From: Desulfuromonas sp.
Lineage (GTDB): Bacteria; Desulfobacterota; Desulfuromonadia; Desulfuromonadales; Geothermobacteraceae
Direction: 5' to 3'
Length of the DNA: 64,000 bases
Assembly: GCA_002868905.1 (NCBI GenBank)
Contig: PKUA01000018.1
Span: forward strand, 1-64,000
The notes under the pieces are model-generated. The model was not told the origin of the DNA. It saw nothing but the letters and a program-made list of their open reading frames with translations, and did not search any database. Positions 14,988 through 24,312 of the stretch are shown here, one piece after another. Numbering within the stretch: position 1 is the first letter of the stretch; the number at the start of each line of letters is the position of its first letter. Made by a program: the position numbers and the translations under genes.

Positions 14988-17918
14988 ATGAAAAATCTGA
15001 ATATGGAAATCAACCCCATGGAATTGGAGATAACGCCCATGGCACAGAATACCGATCTTTACAGTAACAATCCGCTGATTCACCGCGACCGCCGTCTCGG
15101 ACAGTCGTCCTCGGAGTGGGTCCGCTCCTTCTCGTGTGTGGACCTGAAACCGCTCATCGTCTGCCGCGGCCCGATCCGCAAGGAGGCGATGGACGTCTAC
15201 GAGGAGATGGGGATCACCCATTACGGCATCCTGCTCTCCGAGAAGGACTCCATCGTCTACCCGAACGCCCTCTCGCCGGAACTGCGCCAGCTGACCGACA
15301 CCAGCAGGGTTCACCGGGTTCCCGACTACACCGGAGCAAGCAAGGAGGAGCGGGTCGAGCGGATCCAGCAGATCATCGACGCCGCCAAGGACAACGGCTA
15401 CAACGCCATTTTTGCCGGCTACGGCTTCATGGCCGAGGACGACGAATTCGTCGCTGCCATCGAGGATGCCGGCCTCAAGTTCATCGGACCCTGCTCGGCG
15501 ACCCAGCGCGGCGCCGGCAAGAAGGACGAGGCGAAGCGGACCGCTCTGTCGGTCGACGTCTCCGTCACTCCTGGGATCGACAACGTCACCGCCCGCACTC
15601 TGGTCAGCAAGCATCCGAGCCGCGAAGCGCTGGTTGCGGTGGTCAGCGCCGAAGGTCTCAAGTGCGACAAGAAGGTGCTCGACGACAAGAAACTCTCCCT
15701 TGAGGAGTTGGCCGACCACATCCTGGCGGCCTCCTACGAAAAAGGGATCGATCTTTTCTCCATGGACGAGCTCAGCGCCCAGGTCGAAAAAGAGTGTTTC
15801 GACATGTTCAAGAACTACCCCGGCGCCCGGATTCGCCTCAAGGCAATCGGCGGCGGCGGCGGCAAGGGCCAGCGGATTCTCGGCGCATCGCTGCTGACCA
15901 AGAAGAACCCGGGCGACGCCGACATCAAGAAAGCGGCGGCGTCTGCACCCGAAATGGTGCGTGAAGTCCTGCTCGAGGTCAAAGCCAACGGCGTCGGCGA
16001 CAACAAGAACGTCCTGATCGAGCTCAATATCGAGCAGACCCGCCATAACGAGATCCAGCTGCTCGGCAACGGCGAATGGTGCATCGCCCTCGGCGGCCGC
16101 GACTGTTCGCTGCAGATGCACGAACAGAAGCTGCTCGAGATCTCCGTCACCCAGGAAGGGCTGGCACAGGAGATCGACAAGGCGAAGAAGGCCAGCCTCA
16201 AGGCCCAGGCCAAGGCTTTGGAGACCGATCTCAAGGTCCTGAAGCGGATGGAGGAAGAGTCGGAGCGCTTCGGCAAGGCGGTCGGTCTCGACTCCGCCTC
16301 GACCTTCGAATGCATCGTCGATGGTGGCCGCCACTACTTCATGGAGGTCAACACCCGGATCCAGGTCGAGCATCGGGTGACCGAGCTGGTCTACAGCCTC
16401 AAGTTCACCAACCCGAAGGACAAGAAAGACTTCTTCATCGTCGAATCGCTGGTCGAGGCGATGGCGCTGCTCGCCATGCACAAGGAGAATCTGCCCCGGC
16501 CCGAAAGGGTACCCCGCTTCGGCGCCGGCGCCGAGGCCCGCCTCAACGCCACCGACTGCTCCCTCTCACCGAGCGCCGGCGGCTACATCCGCTACTGGTC
16601 GAAGCCGATCGAGGGTGAAATTCGTGACGACCAGGGGATCAGCATTCCGAATCCCGACACCGGCCTGTTCATGCGCTACCACCTGGCCGGCGCCTACGAT
16701 TCGAATATTGCCCTGCTGCTGACCAAGGGTGAAGACCGGGTCACCAGCTACGAGCACCTCTCCAAGGTGCTGCGGAGCACCACCCTGCGCGGGACCAACC
16801 TCGCAACCAACCTCGAGTTCCATTACGGCCTGGTCAACTGGTTCCTCGGCCAGAACGTCATGGCCAAGCCGACCACCCGCTTCGTGGTGCCGTACCTGAC
16901 CCTGGTCGGAAAGCTCAAGGAAGAAGCGGGCAAGGTCGACGAAGTCTTCGCCTTCCTCGCCATGAAAAAGCATTACACCAAGAAGTTCGCCGACACCCCC
17001 GAGGCGGTCAAGGCGGTCTCCGAGGTCCTCGACCGCAAAGGGACCCTGCTGACCCGGCCGATGGAGAAGTTGCTCAACGATCCGCACCTGCTCGCTGGTT
17101 GGCTCAGCCTCAACCGGAAGAACTTCGAGCTCAAAAAGGGTAAACTGGTCTGGCTGCGCAACCCGCTGGTCATGATCGAAGAGACCTACGACTACCTCAA
17201 CATGAACTTCGATCCGAAGGCGCCGTCCGCCGAAGTGATCTGGTCTCACGACCACGAGCTGCTGCAACGCGCCCTGGGCTTCTACGCCGACCTGCGGGAG
17301 AAACTCGGCTTGAGCAAGGACGAATTCGTCAAACTCGACCAAGCCCTCAAGAAAGACAAGCCGCAGGGCGGCTTCGATGCCGACACCTGGGCAGAAATCA
17401 AGGCGGCACACGCCGGTTTCGAAGTCGGCAACGAATTACTCGGACTGCTCTTCCTGATCGGGCTTAAGACCGAATTCTTCGACTTCAAAGTGGAAGACGA
17501 TCTCGAGGTCACCATCCCCGAGTATCTCAACGACCCGGACCTGCAAGCCCAGATGAAAAAGGTGCTGGTACCGCCGCCGGCAACCAAGGCGGACGAAGTC
17601 GTCACTCCGGGCGGCGGGATGTACTATGCCCAGGAAGCGCCGGGCATGCCGCCGTTTGTCACCGAGGGGATGCACTTCGACAAAGGCCAGCCGCTGTTCA
17701 TTCTCGAGGTCATGAAGATGTTCAACAAGGTTCCGGCGCCGTTCAGCGGCACCATCGACAAGATTCTGATCGAAGGGGGCGATGGCATCATCGTCACCAA
17801 GGGGCAGCCGGTATTCAAGGTCACCCCGGACGAGAAGTTCGTCGAGGTCGATCCGAAAGAGATCGAAAAGCAGAGACGCACAACCACCGGCGAATATCTC
17901 GAGGCGGTCCTCGACTGA
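14988..17918 (+). CDS. acyl-CoA carboxylase, biotin carboxylase-BCCP fusion
   Basis: ATP-dependent biotin carboxylase fused to its own biotin carrier. The 976-residue protein has an N-terminal carboxylase region (about 50-560) with the ATP-grasp glycine loop AIGGGGGKGQRI near 286 and MEVNTRIQVEHRVTELV near 450, a long middle region (about 560-870) I cannot assign, and a biotinyl domain with the attachment motif EVMKM, Lys910. About 66 residues follow the biotin lysine, longer than the usual 34-35. ATG 14988 (AGGTGG 9 nt upstream) is used; ATG 15039 with GGAGA is an alternative. Cotranscribed with the carboxyltransferase. Confidence 0.85.
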   Translation: MKNLNMEINPMELEITPMAQNTDLYSNNPLIHRDRRLGQSSSEWVRSFSCVDLKPLIVCRGPIRKEAMDVYEEMGITHYGILLSEKDSIVYPNALSPELRQLTDTSRVHRVPDYTGASKEERVERIQQIIDAAKDNGYNAIFAGYGFMAEDDEFVAAIEDAGLKFIGPCSATQRGAGKKDEAKRTALSVDVSVTPGIDNVTARTLVSKHPSREALVAVVSAEGLKCDKKVLDDKKLSLEELADHILAASYEKGIDLFSMDELSAQVEKECFDMFKNYPGARIRLKAIGGGGGKGQRILGASLLTKKNPGDADIKKAAASAPEMVREVLLEVKANGVGDNKNVLIELNIEQTRHNEIQLLGNGEWCIALGGRDCSLQMHEQKLLEISVTQEGLAQEIDKAKKASLKAQAKALETDLKVLKRMEEESERFGKAVGLDSASTFECIVDGGRHYFMEVNTRIQVEHRVTELVYSLKFTNPKDKKDFFIVESLVEAMALLAMHKENLPRPERVPRFGAGAEARLNATDCSLSPSAGGYIRYWSKPIEGEIRDDQGISIPNPDTGLFMRYHLAGAYDSNIALLLTKGEDRVTSYEHLSKVLRSTTLRGTNLATNLEFHYGLVNWFLGQNVMAKPTTRFVVPYLTLVGKLKEEAGKVDEVFAFLAMKKHYTKKFADTPEAVKAVSEVLDRKGTLLTRPMEKLLNDPHLLAGWLSLNRKNFELKKGKLVWLRNPLVMIEETYDYLNMNFDPKAPSAEVIWSHDHELLQRALGFYADLREKLGLSKDEFVKLDQALKKDKPQGGFDADTWAEIKAAHAGFEVGNELLGLLFLIGLKTEFFDFKVEDDLEVTIPEYLNDPDLQAQMKKVLVPPPATKADEVVTPGGGMYYAQEAPGMPPFVTEGMHFDKGQPLFILEVMKMFNKVPAPFSGTIDKILIEGGDGIIVTKGQPVFKVTPDEKFVEVDPKEIEKQRRTTTGEYLEAVLD

Positions 17919-17951
17919 TCACCGGTCCTCTGCCGCTCCATGCACAAACAG

Positions 17952-17992
17952 CAGGGCCTTCATCCTTTGCCGGATGAAGGCCCTGTTTCTTT
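17952..17992 (+). terminator. intrinsic terminator after the carboxylase operon
   Basis: A perfect 14-bp stem (17952-17965 with 17972-17985), a 6-nt loop, then TTTCTTT. It also separates the operon from the convergent minus-strand gene ending at 18014. Confidence 0.9.
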
Positions 17993-18013
17993 GCAAGTTT
18001 CCCCGCCAATCAT

Positions 18014-18226
18014 TCAGCTGTTCAGGTTGTAATCGTCGCTTTCAACTGTCTCGGTCTGCTTCTCGAGGAAGGAATCGTGGTGCGGGTCAGTGATGATCTC
18101 CACTGTACCGTGATTAACCGACCAGGACGTGTCGCAGATGCGACATTCATAGATCTCTTCGGCGAATTGGTCGGAGCGGAGTTTGATTTCGACCTGCTCC
18201 TGCTTTTTACACACCGGACAGAACAT
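18014..18226 (-). CDS. small zinc-ribbon protein
   Basis: A 70-residue protein with two CxxC pairs, CPVC at 3-6 and CRIC at 28-31, spaced as in a zinc ribbon. The C-terminal half is acidic and likely flexible. The ribosome binding site GAGGAGG sits 7 nt before ATG 18226 and a promoter lies upstream, so this is a real gene with its own transcript. I do not recognise a named family; such small ribbons often act as protein-protein or regulatory modules. Confidence 0.8.
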   Translation of the reverse strand: MFCPVCKKQEQVEIKLRSDQFAEEIYECRICDTSWSVNHGTVEIITDPHHDSFLEKQTETVESDDYNLNS

Positions 18227-18282
18227 GGCAATCCTCCTCGCGCTTGATATCTTGGCTGGGAATAATTTACATATCGGTATTC

Positions 18283-18310
18283 AGCTTAGCATTGTTTCGC
18301 CAATCGTCAA
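18283..18310 (-). promoter_or_regulatory. promoter of the zinc-ribbon gene
   Basis: On the minus strand TTGACG (18310-18305), 16 nt, then TAAGCT (18288-18283). It gives a 5' leader of about 50 nt before ATG 18226. Confidence 0.5.
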
Positions 18311-18331
18311 TCGACGCCTAACCGAATTTTT

Positions 18332-19171
18332 TCAATCACCCAGGTAGAGAGGAAGATCGCAACGGGGTATCAGGCCCCGCCGCTCGGCCCGGTCCAACAG
18401 GTCGTCGACCGCCGCCAACCCCTCCGATCCGAGATCGAGAGAGAAGTCGTTGACATAGAGTCCGATGTGCTGATCGATCACCGCGTCGTCGAGTTCCTGG
18501 GCATGCTGATGGATATAACTGCGCGGCACGTCGGGGTGGGCGAAGGCATATTCGAGGCTGGCCCGGATGCCGCGCTCGACGGCGCCGATCAGGTCGCGGC
18601 CGAGGCTGCGCCGGGCGAGGATGCCGCCGAGGGGGATCGGGTGACCGGTCTCCTCCTCCCACCAGGCTCCGAGATCGGTCACTCGGCAGAGGCCGTGCCC
18701 CTGGTAGGTAAAACGGGATTCGTGAATGATGACTCCGGCCGCCACGCGCCCAGCCACGACGGCCGGCATAACCTGCTCGAAGGGGAGAGGGACCACGTTG
18801 TGGAACCCTTCACCATAAAGCTGCAACAGCAGGTTGGCCGTGGTCAACTCCCCCGGAATGGCGATGAGCGCACCCTTCAGGTCTTCCATGCTGGTCGGCT
18901 TGGGGGCCACCACCAGCGGACCGCACCCCCGGCCGAGGGCGCCGCCGCTTCGGAGCAGGATATAGTCCTGACGCAAATGCCCCAGAGCGTGATACGAGAT
19001 CTTGGTCAAGTCGAGTGCGCAGCGGCGCGCGAGCTGATTCAGGGTTTCCACATCCTCCAGCCGCTCCTCGATCCGAAAATCGAGGTCGGGGAGCAGGCCA
19101 TGCACCAGGGCATGGAAGATGAACGTGTCGTTCGGGCAGGGTGAATAACCGAGCGTCAGAGTTTTGCTCAC
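18332..19171 (-). CDS. mqnD: 1,4-dihydroxy-6-naphthoate synthase
   Basis: Acts late in the futalosine pathway of menaquinone synthesis, cleaving cyclic dehypoxanthine futalosine to 1,4-dihydroxy-6-naphthoate. The 279-residue protein opens with the diagnostic LGYSPCPNDTFIFHALVHG and has the periplasmic-binding-protein-like fold of MqnA/MqnD, with DLTKISYHALGHL near 54 and GGALGRGCGPLVVA near 75. It overlaps mqnB by 4 nt, so the two form a translationally coupled pair. Menaquinone would serve anaerobic respiration. Confidence 0.95.
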   Translation of the reverse strand: MSKTLTLGYSPCPNDTFIFHALVHGLLPDLDFRIEERLEDVETLNQLARRCALDLTKISYHALGHLRQDYILLRSGGALGRGCGPLVVAPKPTSMEDLKGALIAIPGELTTANLLLQLYGEGFHNVVPLPFEQVMPAVVAGRVAAGVIIHESRFTYQGHGLCRVTDLGAWWEEETGHPIPLGGILARRSLGRDLIGAVERGIRASLEYAFAHPDVPRSYIHQHAQELDDAVIDQHIGLYVNDFSLDLGSEGLAAVDDLLDRAERRGLIPRCDLPLYLGD

Positions 19172-19908
19172 GTCGCCTCCTCCCCAAAACCGCTCGCAAG
19201 CAGATCAAGCAGGGCCTGCTGAGCGATCCGCGCGGCAACCGGAATGTCCCAGCGACGGGTGTTCCGGTCTTCGACCAGATTGGATATGCCGCGAATTTCA
19301 TGAAAAGGGATATCGAAGCGGACACAGATCTGGGCGACGGCTGCACCTTCCATGTTTTCGCAGATACCGCCGGTCCTTTGCTCAAGCTCTGCCCCCAGGG
19401 ATGTCAGTCCGCTGCAGCGGGAGACGGTTACGAACGGACCGAAACCGACCCGAACGCCACAATTGACGCCAAACCGTTGCAGCAGCGCCCGACACTCAGG
19501 GCTGGTTGGAGCGACCGGGAAGCGGTTGTAGTCACAGGTTCCACCGAGACCCTTCCGGACCGGCAGTTGCAACGCCTCCATGTCGAGGAACCCGTCGCGG
19601 GTCTCACAACCTTCATCCCCGTGAATCTCCGCGGTTGCCACGGCCAGATCGCCGACCCGCAGATCGCTCCCCAGATAAGCACCACCGCAGCCGAGCATAA
19701 CGACCCGGGAGATTGGTAGCTGTTGCAGCAGGGTGGCGGATGCAGCAGCAGCGTTGGTCTTGCCGATGCCGCAGGTGAGCAAGACGATCGGACAGCCGCC
19801 GATCTGCCCCCTGGTCAGGGAGTAGTTTCCCGGCAGGGCCCTTTTCTCGGTCAGCAGGGGGAGGAGTTCTGCGGCTTCCAACCCGGTCGGTGTGATGATG
19901 GCAAGCAT
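19168..19908 (-). CDS. mqnB: futalosine hydrolase
   Basis: Splits futalosine into hypoxanthine and dehypoxanthine futalosine in the menaquinone pathway. The 246-residue protein belongs to the PNP/MTA-nucleosidase fold: TCGIGKTNAAAASATLL near 50, the GCGGAYLGSDLRVGDLAVA segment near 75, and CENMEGAAVAQICVRFDIPFHEIRGISN near 185, which holds the expected catalytic and substrate-contacting residues. It is the upstream gene of the mqnB-mqnD pair. Use of the futalosine hydrolase step, rather than direct adenosyl variants, is typical of Desulfuromonadales-like bacteria. Confidence 0.93.
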   Translation of the reverse strand: MLAIITPTGLEAAELLPLLTEKRALPGNYSLTRGQIGGCPIVLLTCGIGKTNAAAASATLLQQLPISRVVMLGCGGAYLGSDLRVGDLAVATAEIHGDEGCETRDGFLDMEALQLPVRKGLGGTCDYNRFPVAPTSPECRALLQRFGVNCGVRVGFGPFVTVSRCSGLTSLGAELEQRTGGICENMEGAAVAQICVRFDIPFHEIRGISNLVEDRNTRRWDIPVAARIAQQALLDLLASGFGEEAT

Positions 19909-19951
19909 GAATTCAGTCTGCGGCCGAAGCGTAATTCAAGGGTTGCGGAAC

Positions 19952-21064
19952 TCAGGGCGTATACCAACCATGCCGAATCAGGTCACGACGCAGGTCGCTC
20001 CCCTGGTTGCGGCAGACACCCTGGTACCAGAAGCGCTCGGAGGTCAGGCGCGGTTCTTCCGGTGGGTCGAGCCTCTTGCGGTGATCACCGAGGGCCTTGC
20101 GAAAGCGCTGGTCCGGATCGGACAGGATACGCTCAAGCTTGATTTTGAGTTGCGGGGAGACTCCCTCGAGGACGTATTGCAGCAGGTCCCGCAGTTGCAA
20201 CCCTTGCTGATATTCGAAGAGATCGCCCTCGAAACAACGTTCGCACTCTTCGACAAAGTCGTTCCAGTCGAGAATCACCGCGCCGAAATCCTCATCGGCA
20301 AACACGGCGTAGTCCGGATGCCCGGAGAGACATCGCTCGACCTGGTCCTGGTCTTTTTTTGACAGGAAAAAAGCGAGTCCATCTTCAACCGGGAACATCT
20401 CGAGGGCATCGCCCAGCTCTTTGCAGAACACAAGGTAGTCAAGGTCGCGGTCACTGAATTGAGCCAATTCCTCGGGGAGCTGATGTCGGGCATGGCACTG
20501 CAGGGAGAGGTGATCATGACCGAAATCGGCCGGAAGAAACAGTTTCTGCCGATGACGAAGGTCGTGTTTGGCCAGCAGATCCATCACCTTCAGATGATTC
20601 CCCGTGAAGCAGGTCAACACCTTCTCTTCGGAATAAAACATTTCCATACCGAGTCGATTATTGGCCATACCGAAGCCGACGAAGCCGTCATGGATAATCC
20701 TTTCCAGGTAGGGGGTCAGGGCCTGGAAGATCTCACCGGTCGGCAGGTACGGTGAATAAAAGACCGTCGGAGTCGGGGTTTCCTCCTTTTGTTTCGGCCA
20801 CTCATCCGGATAAAATTCGAGGATCAGGAAGGCCTCGTCACCAAAACATTGCCTGGCGAAATCACTGAAAAGCCGGAGGATTCTCGAATGATTGGCCATC
20901 GCCGTGATTCTGAAAGAATCGGGAGAATCCTCCAGCAATTCAAACTGAAACCCTTCCTGGGCGCAGCTATTGAAACGCTTGAGTTCACGCTCCCACGGTT
21001 GAATTCCAACGGGAAGCCGAAAACTTGACTTATGGGGATTGCTCCCCCTTTTTCGAAAAGGCAT
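19952..21064 (-). CDS. hypothetical protein
   Basis: I do not recognise this 370-residue protein. It has no signal peptide or membrane segment, is acidic, and contains scattered Cys (for example ECERCFEGD near 305). The start is placed at ATG 21064 because the longer frame begins with a TTG at 21127 that is part of the promoter -35 box. It lies 43 nt upstream of mqnB on the same strand and may be cotranscribed with the menaquinone genes, which is the only functional hint. Confidence 0.7.
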   Translation of the reverse strand: MPFRKRGSNPHKSSFRLPVGIQPWERELKRFNSCAQEGFQFELLEDSPDSFRITAMANHSRILRLFSDFARQCFGDEAFLILEFYPDEWPKQKEETPTPTVFYSPYLPTGEIFQALTPYLERIIHDGFVGFGMANNRLGMEMFYSEEKVLTCFTGNHLKVMDLLAKHDLRHRQKLFLPADFGHDHLSLQCHARHQLPEELAQFSDRDLDYLVFCKELGDALEMFPVEDGLAFFLSKKDQDQVERCLSGHPDYAVFADEDFGAVILDWNDFVEECERCFEGDLFEYQQGLQLRDLLQYVLEGVSPQLKIKLERILSDPDQRFRKALGDHRKRLDPPEEPRLTSERFWYQGVCRNQGSDLRRDLIRHGWYTP

Positions 21065-21097
21065 AGGGACCTGTCGTACATTGAAAATGATAGTGAT

Positions 21098-21127
21098 AAA
21101 GTAAGCCGAACAGTGGACATCTGTCAA
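21098..21127 (-). promoter_or_regulatory. promoter of the hypothetical-mqnB-mqnD transcript
   Basis: On the minus strand a perfect TTGACA (21127-21122) is followed after 17-18 nt by TTACTT/TACTTT (about 21104-21098). The start codon ATG 21064 lies about 30 nt beyond the predicted start site. Confidence 0.5.
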
Positions 21128-21337
21128 TCACGCCCGAGACATCTTACTCCCGGGCTCAGGCGGAAAGATACAGGCCTGGGAAAAATCGATTTTAAGGTTG
21201 ATTGAACTCACGATATTTCAAATTCCAAGCGCGAATCGCTCCAAACACGCTGAAATCGCAGGGTGACGTGTTATTTTAAAACCGCATTCGCTCTGCGCCT
21301 GACGCCAAGAAATTTTTATTTTGAATAAATATATAAG

Positions 21338-21366
21338 TTGACATTTTTCACCATTTCCGTTATACG
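21338..21366 (+). promoter_or_regulatory. promoter of the XRE-cupin regulator
   Basis: TTGACA (21338-21343), 17 nt, TATACG (21361-21366). A TTATT-ttg-AATAA dyad lies 10 bases upstream of the -35 box in an AT-rich stretch, comparable in placement to the CAAAAT-AAA-ATTTTG palindrome before the carboxylase operon. It could be an autoregulatory site. Confidence 0.6.
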
Positions 21367-21401
21367 TGCTCGGATAAAACTCTTTTTTATTTTGGGAAAC
21401 C

Positions 21402-21968
21402 ATGGCAAACGAATTTAAAATTGGCGCCAAGATCAAAAAACTGCGCAAGACTCGCAAGCTGACGCTGCAGGATGTCGCACGCGAGACGGGATTTTCCCCC
21501 GCCCTGATATCGCAGATCGAAAACAACAACGTTTCTCCACCGATTGCCACACTGTCGAAAATAGCACGTTTTTTCGATGTCCGCATGAGCCACTTCTTCG
21601 AGGAAGAAGAGGAGGAGAGCCGTTACGAGGTCGTCCGTTCCCTGGAGCGCCGGGTCGTCAGTCGCGTCATCTCCCAGAAAGGGACCGGACACGGCTACAC
21701 CTACGAGGCGCTCTCCTTTCGCAAGCGGAACAAGAAGATGGAACCGTTCATGCTGACGGTGACTGAACGGGCCGAGGAAGAGACTCTCTACAACCATGAA
21801 GGGGAAGAGTTCCTGCTGATCCTGAAAGGCCGCGCCGAGGTCATCCTCGAGGATGAACGGATTCTCCTCGGCGCAGGCGACGCCATCTACTTCGACTCGT
21901 CTCTCAAACATCGCCTGCTTGCCTGCGAAGGAGAAGAAGTCCAGGTGCTGGCGGTGGTCACCCGCTAG
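21402..21968 (+). CDS. XRE-family transcriptional regulator with C-terminal cupin domain
   Basis: A 188-residue DNA-binding protein: an HTH_3 helix-turn-helix at about 8-62 ([28 protein letters not shown]) and a cupin_2 domain at about 110-185 ([31 protein letters not shown]), a layout that usually binds a small metabolite. An acidic run (EEEEEES) links the two. It is located directly upstream of methylmalonyl-CoA mutase in the same direction, so it is a good candidate regulator of the methylmalonyl-CoA genes; this is inference from position. Confidence 0.9.
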   Translation: MANEFKIGAKIKKLRKTRKLTLQDVARETGFSPALISQIENNNVSPPIATLSKIARFFDVRMSHFFEEEEEESRYEVVRSLERRVVSRVISQKGTGHGYTYEALSFRKRNKKMEPFMLTVTERAEEETLYNHEGEEFLLILKGRAEVILEDERILLGAGDAIYFDSSLKHRLLACEGEEVQVLAVVTR

Positions 21969-22087
21969 AGATTGTCCCCGAACCTGCCAGATGCGACCTG
22001 TCCTTTTTTGTATACGACGAAGCTAAAATCAGATGCCCGGGTTCATCCCCGGAATCGATTCCAGAAACCAATAAAGCGAGGTTGGGT

Positions 22088-24232
22088 ATGAGTGAATTCC
22101 AGAAAAAAACCGTGGCCGACTGGGAAGAGAAGGCCAAGGCTGAAACCAAGAAGCCGGACCTCTCAGGCCTGACCTGGGAAACCCCGGAGGGTATCGACGT
22201 CAAACCGCTCTACACGGCGGACGACCTGCAGGGAATCGAAACGGCAAACACCATGCCCGGCCTTGCCCCGTTCGTGCGCGGTCCGATGGCGACCATGTAT
22301 GCCGGTCGTCCCTGGACGGTGCGCCAGTACGCCGGCTTCTCTACCGCGGAGGAGTCGAACGCCTTCTACAAACGCAACCTGGCAGCCGGCCAGCAAGGGC
22401 TTTCGGTCGCCTTCGACCTCGCGACCCATCGCGGCTATGATTCGGACCATCCGCGCGTGGTCGGGGATGTCGGCAAAGCCGGCGTCGCCATCGATTCGGT
22501 CGAAGACATGAAGATCCTGTTCGGCGACATCCCCCTCGACAAGGTCTCGGTCTCGATGACCATGAACGGCGCGGTGCTGCCGATCATGGCCAACTATATC
22601 GTCGCCGCCGAGGAGGCCGGGGTCAGCCAGGAGCAGCTGGCCGGGACCATCCAGAACGATATCCTCAAGGAGTTCATGGTCCGCAACACCTACATCTACC
22701 CGCCGGAACCGTCGATGCGGATCATCTCCGACATCATCGAATACACTTCCAAGTTCATGCCGCGCTTCAACTCCATCTCCATTTCCGGCTACCACATCCA
22801 GGAAGCGGGCGCCAACAACGCCCTGGAGCTGGCGTTCACCCTGGGCGACGGCATCGAGTATGTCAAAGCCGCCATCGCCAAGGGGCTCGACGTCGACGCC
22901 TTCGCACCGCGGCTGTCGTTTTTCTTCGCCATCGGCATGAACTTTTTCATGGAGGCTGCCAAGCTGCGGGCCGCCCGCTTCCTCTGGTCGGAGCTGATGA
23001 GCCAGTTCAAGCCGCAGAATCCGAAATCCTCCATGCTCCGGACCCACTGCCAGACCTCAGGCTGGTCGTTGACCGAGCAGGACCCCTACAACAACGTCGT
23101 CCGCACCACACTGGAAGCGCTGGCGGCGGTGCTCGGCGGCACCCAGTCGCTCCACACCAACGCTCTCGACGAGGCGATCGCCCTGCCGACCGATCACTCC
23201 GCACGCATCGCCCGCAACACCCAGCTGATCATCCAGGAAGAGAGCGGCGTCACCAATGTGGTCGACCCGCTCGGCGGCTCCTACTACGTCGAGTCACTGA
23301 CCACCTCCCTGATCGACGAGGCACGCAAGATCCTCAAGGAGATCGACGATCTCGGCGGCATGACCAAGGCGATCGAGTCCGGCATGCCGAAGCTCCGTAT
23401 CGAGGAGTCGGCCGCGAAGAAACAGGCCTCCATCGATTCCGGGCGCGACGTCATCGTCGGCGTCAACAAGTACAAGCTCGCCGAAGAGCAGCCGATCGAA
23501 ACCCTCGAGGTCGACAACACCACCGTGCGCGATTCGCAGATCGCGCGGATCAACAAGATCCGCAGCAGCCGGGATAGCGCAGCCTGCCAGGCGGCACTGG
23601 ACGCCATCACCGCCGCGTGCGAGAATAGCAGTGAAAATCTTCTCGGGCTCTGTGTCGAGGCCGCACGTCAACGGGCGACCGTCGGTGAGATCTCGGACGC
23701 CATGGAGAAGGTCTTCGGCCGCCACAAGGCGGAGATCAAACTTGTATCGGGGGCGTACGGTTCCGTGGTCGAGACTGACGGAGATTTTGCCGCGCTGAAG
23801 AAGCGGATCGAGGCCTTCGCCGCCGAGGAGGGGCGCCGCCCCCGCATCCTCGTGGCCAAGATGGGCCAGGACGGACACGACCGGGGAGCCAAGGTGGTGG
23901 CGAGCGCCTACGCCGACGCCGGGTTCGACGTCGATGTCGGCCCGCTGTTCCAGACCCCGGAAGAGGCGGCCAAGATGGCGGTCGAGAACGACGTCCATGT
24001 CGTCGGCGTCTCCTCCCTCGCCGCCGGGCACAAAACCCTGGTTCCCCAGCTCGTCGCCGAGTTGAAGAAACTCGGTGCCGACGATATCGCCGTGGTCTGC
24101 GGCGGGGTCATCCCGCGCCAGGACTACGACGAGCTGTTCGCAGCCGGCGCCGGCAAGGTGTTCGGACCCGGCACACCGATCACAACCTCGGCCGGGCAGA
24201 CCCTCGACGCCATCCTCGAGAAGAGGAAATAG
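22088..24232 (+). CDS. scpA: methylmalonyl-CoA mutase
   Basis: Adenosylcobalamin-dependent isomerase interconverting methylmalonyl-CoA and succinyl-CoA. The 714-residue single-chain protein has an N-terminal catalytic barrel with [18 protein letters not shown] near 75, [16 protein letters not shown] near 110 and [18 protein letters not shown] near 235, and a C-terminal B12-binding domain with DxHxxG (D595, H597), whose His ligates cobalt. ATG 22088 has GAGG 6 nt upstream; the TTG six bases earlier is rejected. MeaB and the epimerase follow, completing propionyl-CoA/succinyl-CoA interconversion with the carboxylase at 13247-17918. Confidence 0.97.
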   Translation: MSEFQKKTVADWEEKAKAETKKPDLSGLTWETPEGIDVKPLYTADDLQGIETANTMPGLAPFVRGPMATMYAGRPWTVRQYAGFSTAEESNAFYKRNLAAGQQGLSVAFDLATHRGYDSDHPRVVGDVGKAGVAIDSVEDMKILFGDIPLDKVSVSMTMNGAVLPIMANYIVAAEEAGVSQEQLAGTIQNDILKEFMVRNTYIYPPEPSMRIISDIIEYTSKFMPRFNSISISGYHIQEAGANNALELAFTLGDGIEYVKAAIAKGLDVDAFAPRLSFFFAIGMNFFMEAAKLRAARFLWSELMSQFKPQNPKSSMLRTHCQTSGWSLTEQDPYNNVVRTTLEALAAVLGGTQSLHTNALDEAIALPTDHSARIARNTQLIIQEESGVTNVVDPLGGSYYVESLTTSLIDEARKILKEIDDLGGMTKAIESGMPKLRIEESAAKKQASIDSGRDVIVGVNKYKLAEEQPIETLEVDNTTVRDSQIARINKIRSSRDSAACQAALDAITAACENSSENLLGLCVEAARQRATVGEISDAMEKVFGRHKAEIKLVSGAYGSVVETDGDFAALKKRIEAFAAEEGRRPRILVAKMGQDGHDRGAKVVASAYADAGFDVDVGPLFQTPEEAAKMAVENDVHVVGVSSLAAGHKTLVPQLVAELKKLGADDIAVVCGGVIPRQDYDELFAAGAGKVFGPGTPITTSAGQTLDAILEKRK

Positions 24233-24266
24233 TCGGCTTGTCTCGATTCAACATTGCAACAATGCA

Positions 24267-24291
24267 AGAAGGGGCACTCGGTGCCCCTTCT
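24267..24291 (+). terminator. hairpin between mutase and meaB
   Basis: A perfect 11-bp stem AGAAGGGGCAC/GTGCCCCTTCT with a 3-nt loop TCG, followed by GAATTTTG. The T-run is weak and displaced, so it may be a partial terminator or an RNA-stability hairpin that sets the ratio of mutase to MeaB. Confidence 0.6.
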
Positions 24292-24312
24292 GAATTTTGA
24301 CCCGTCACCTAC

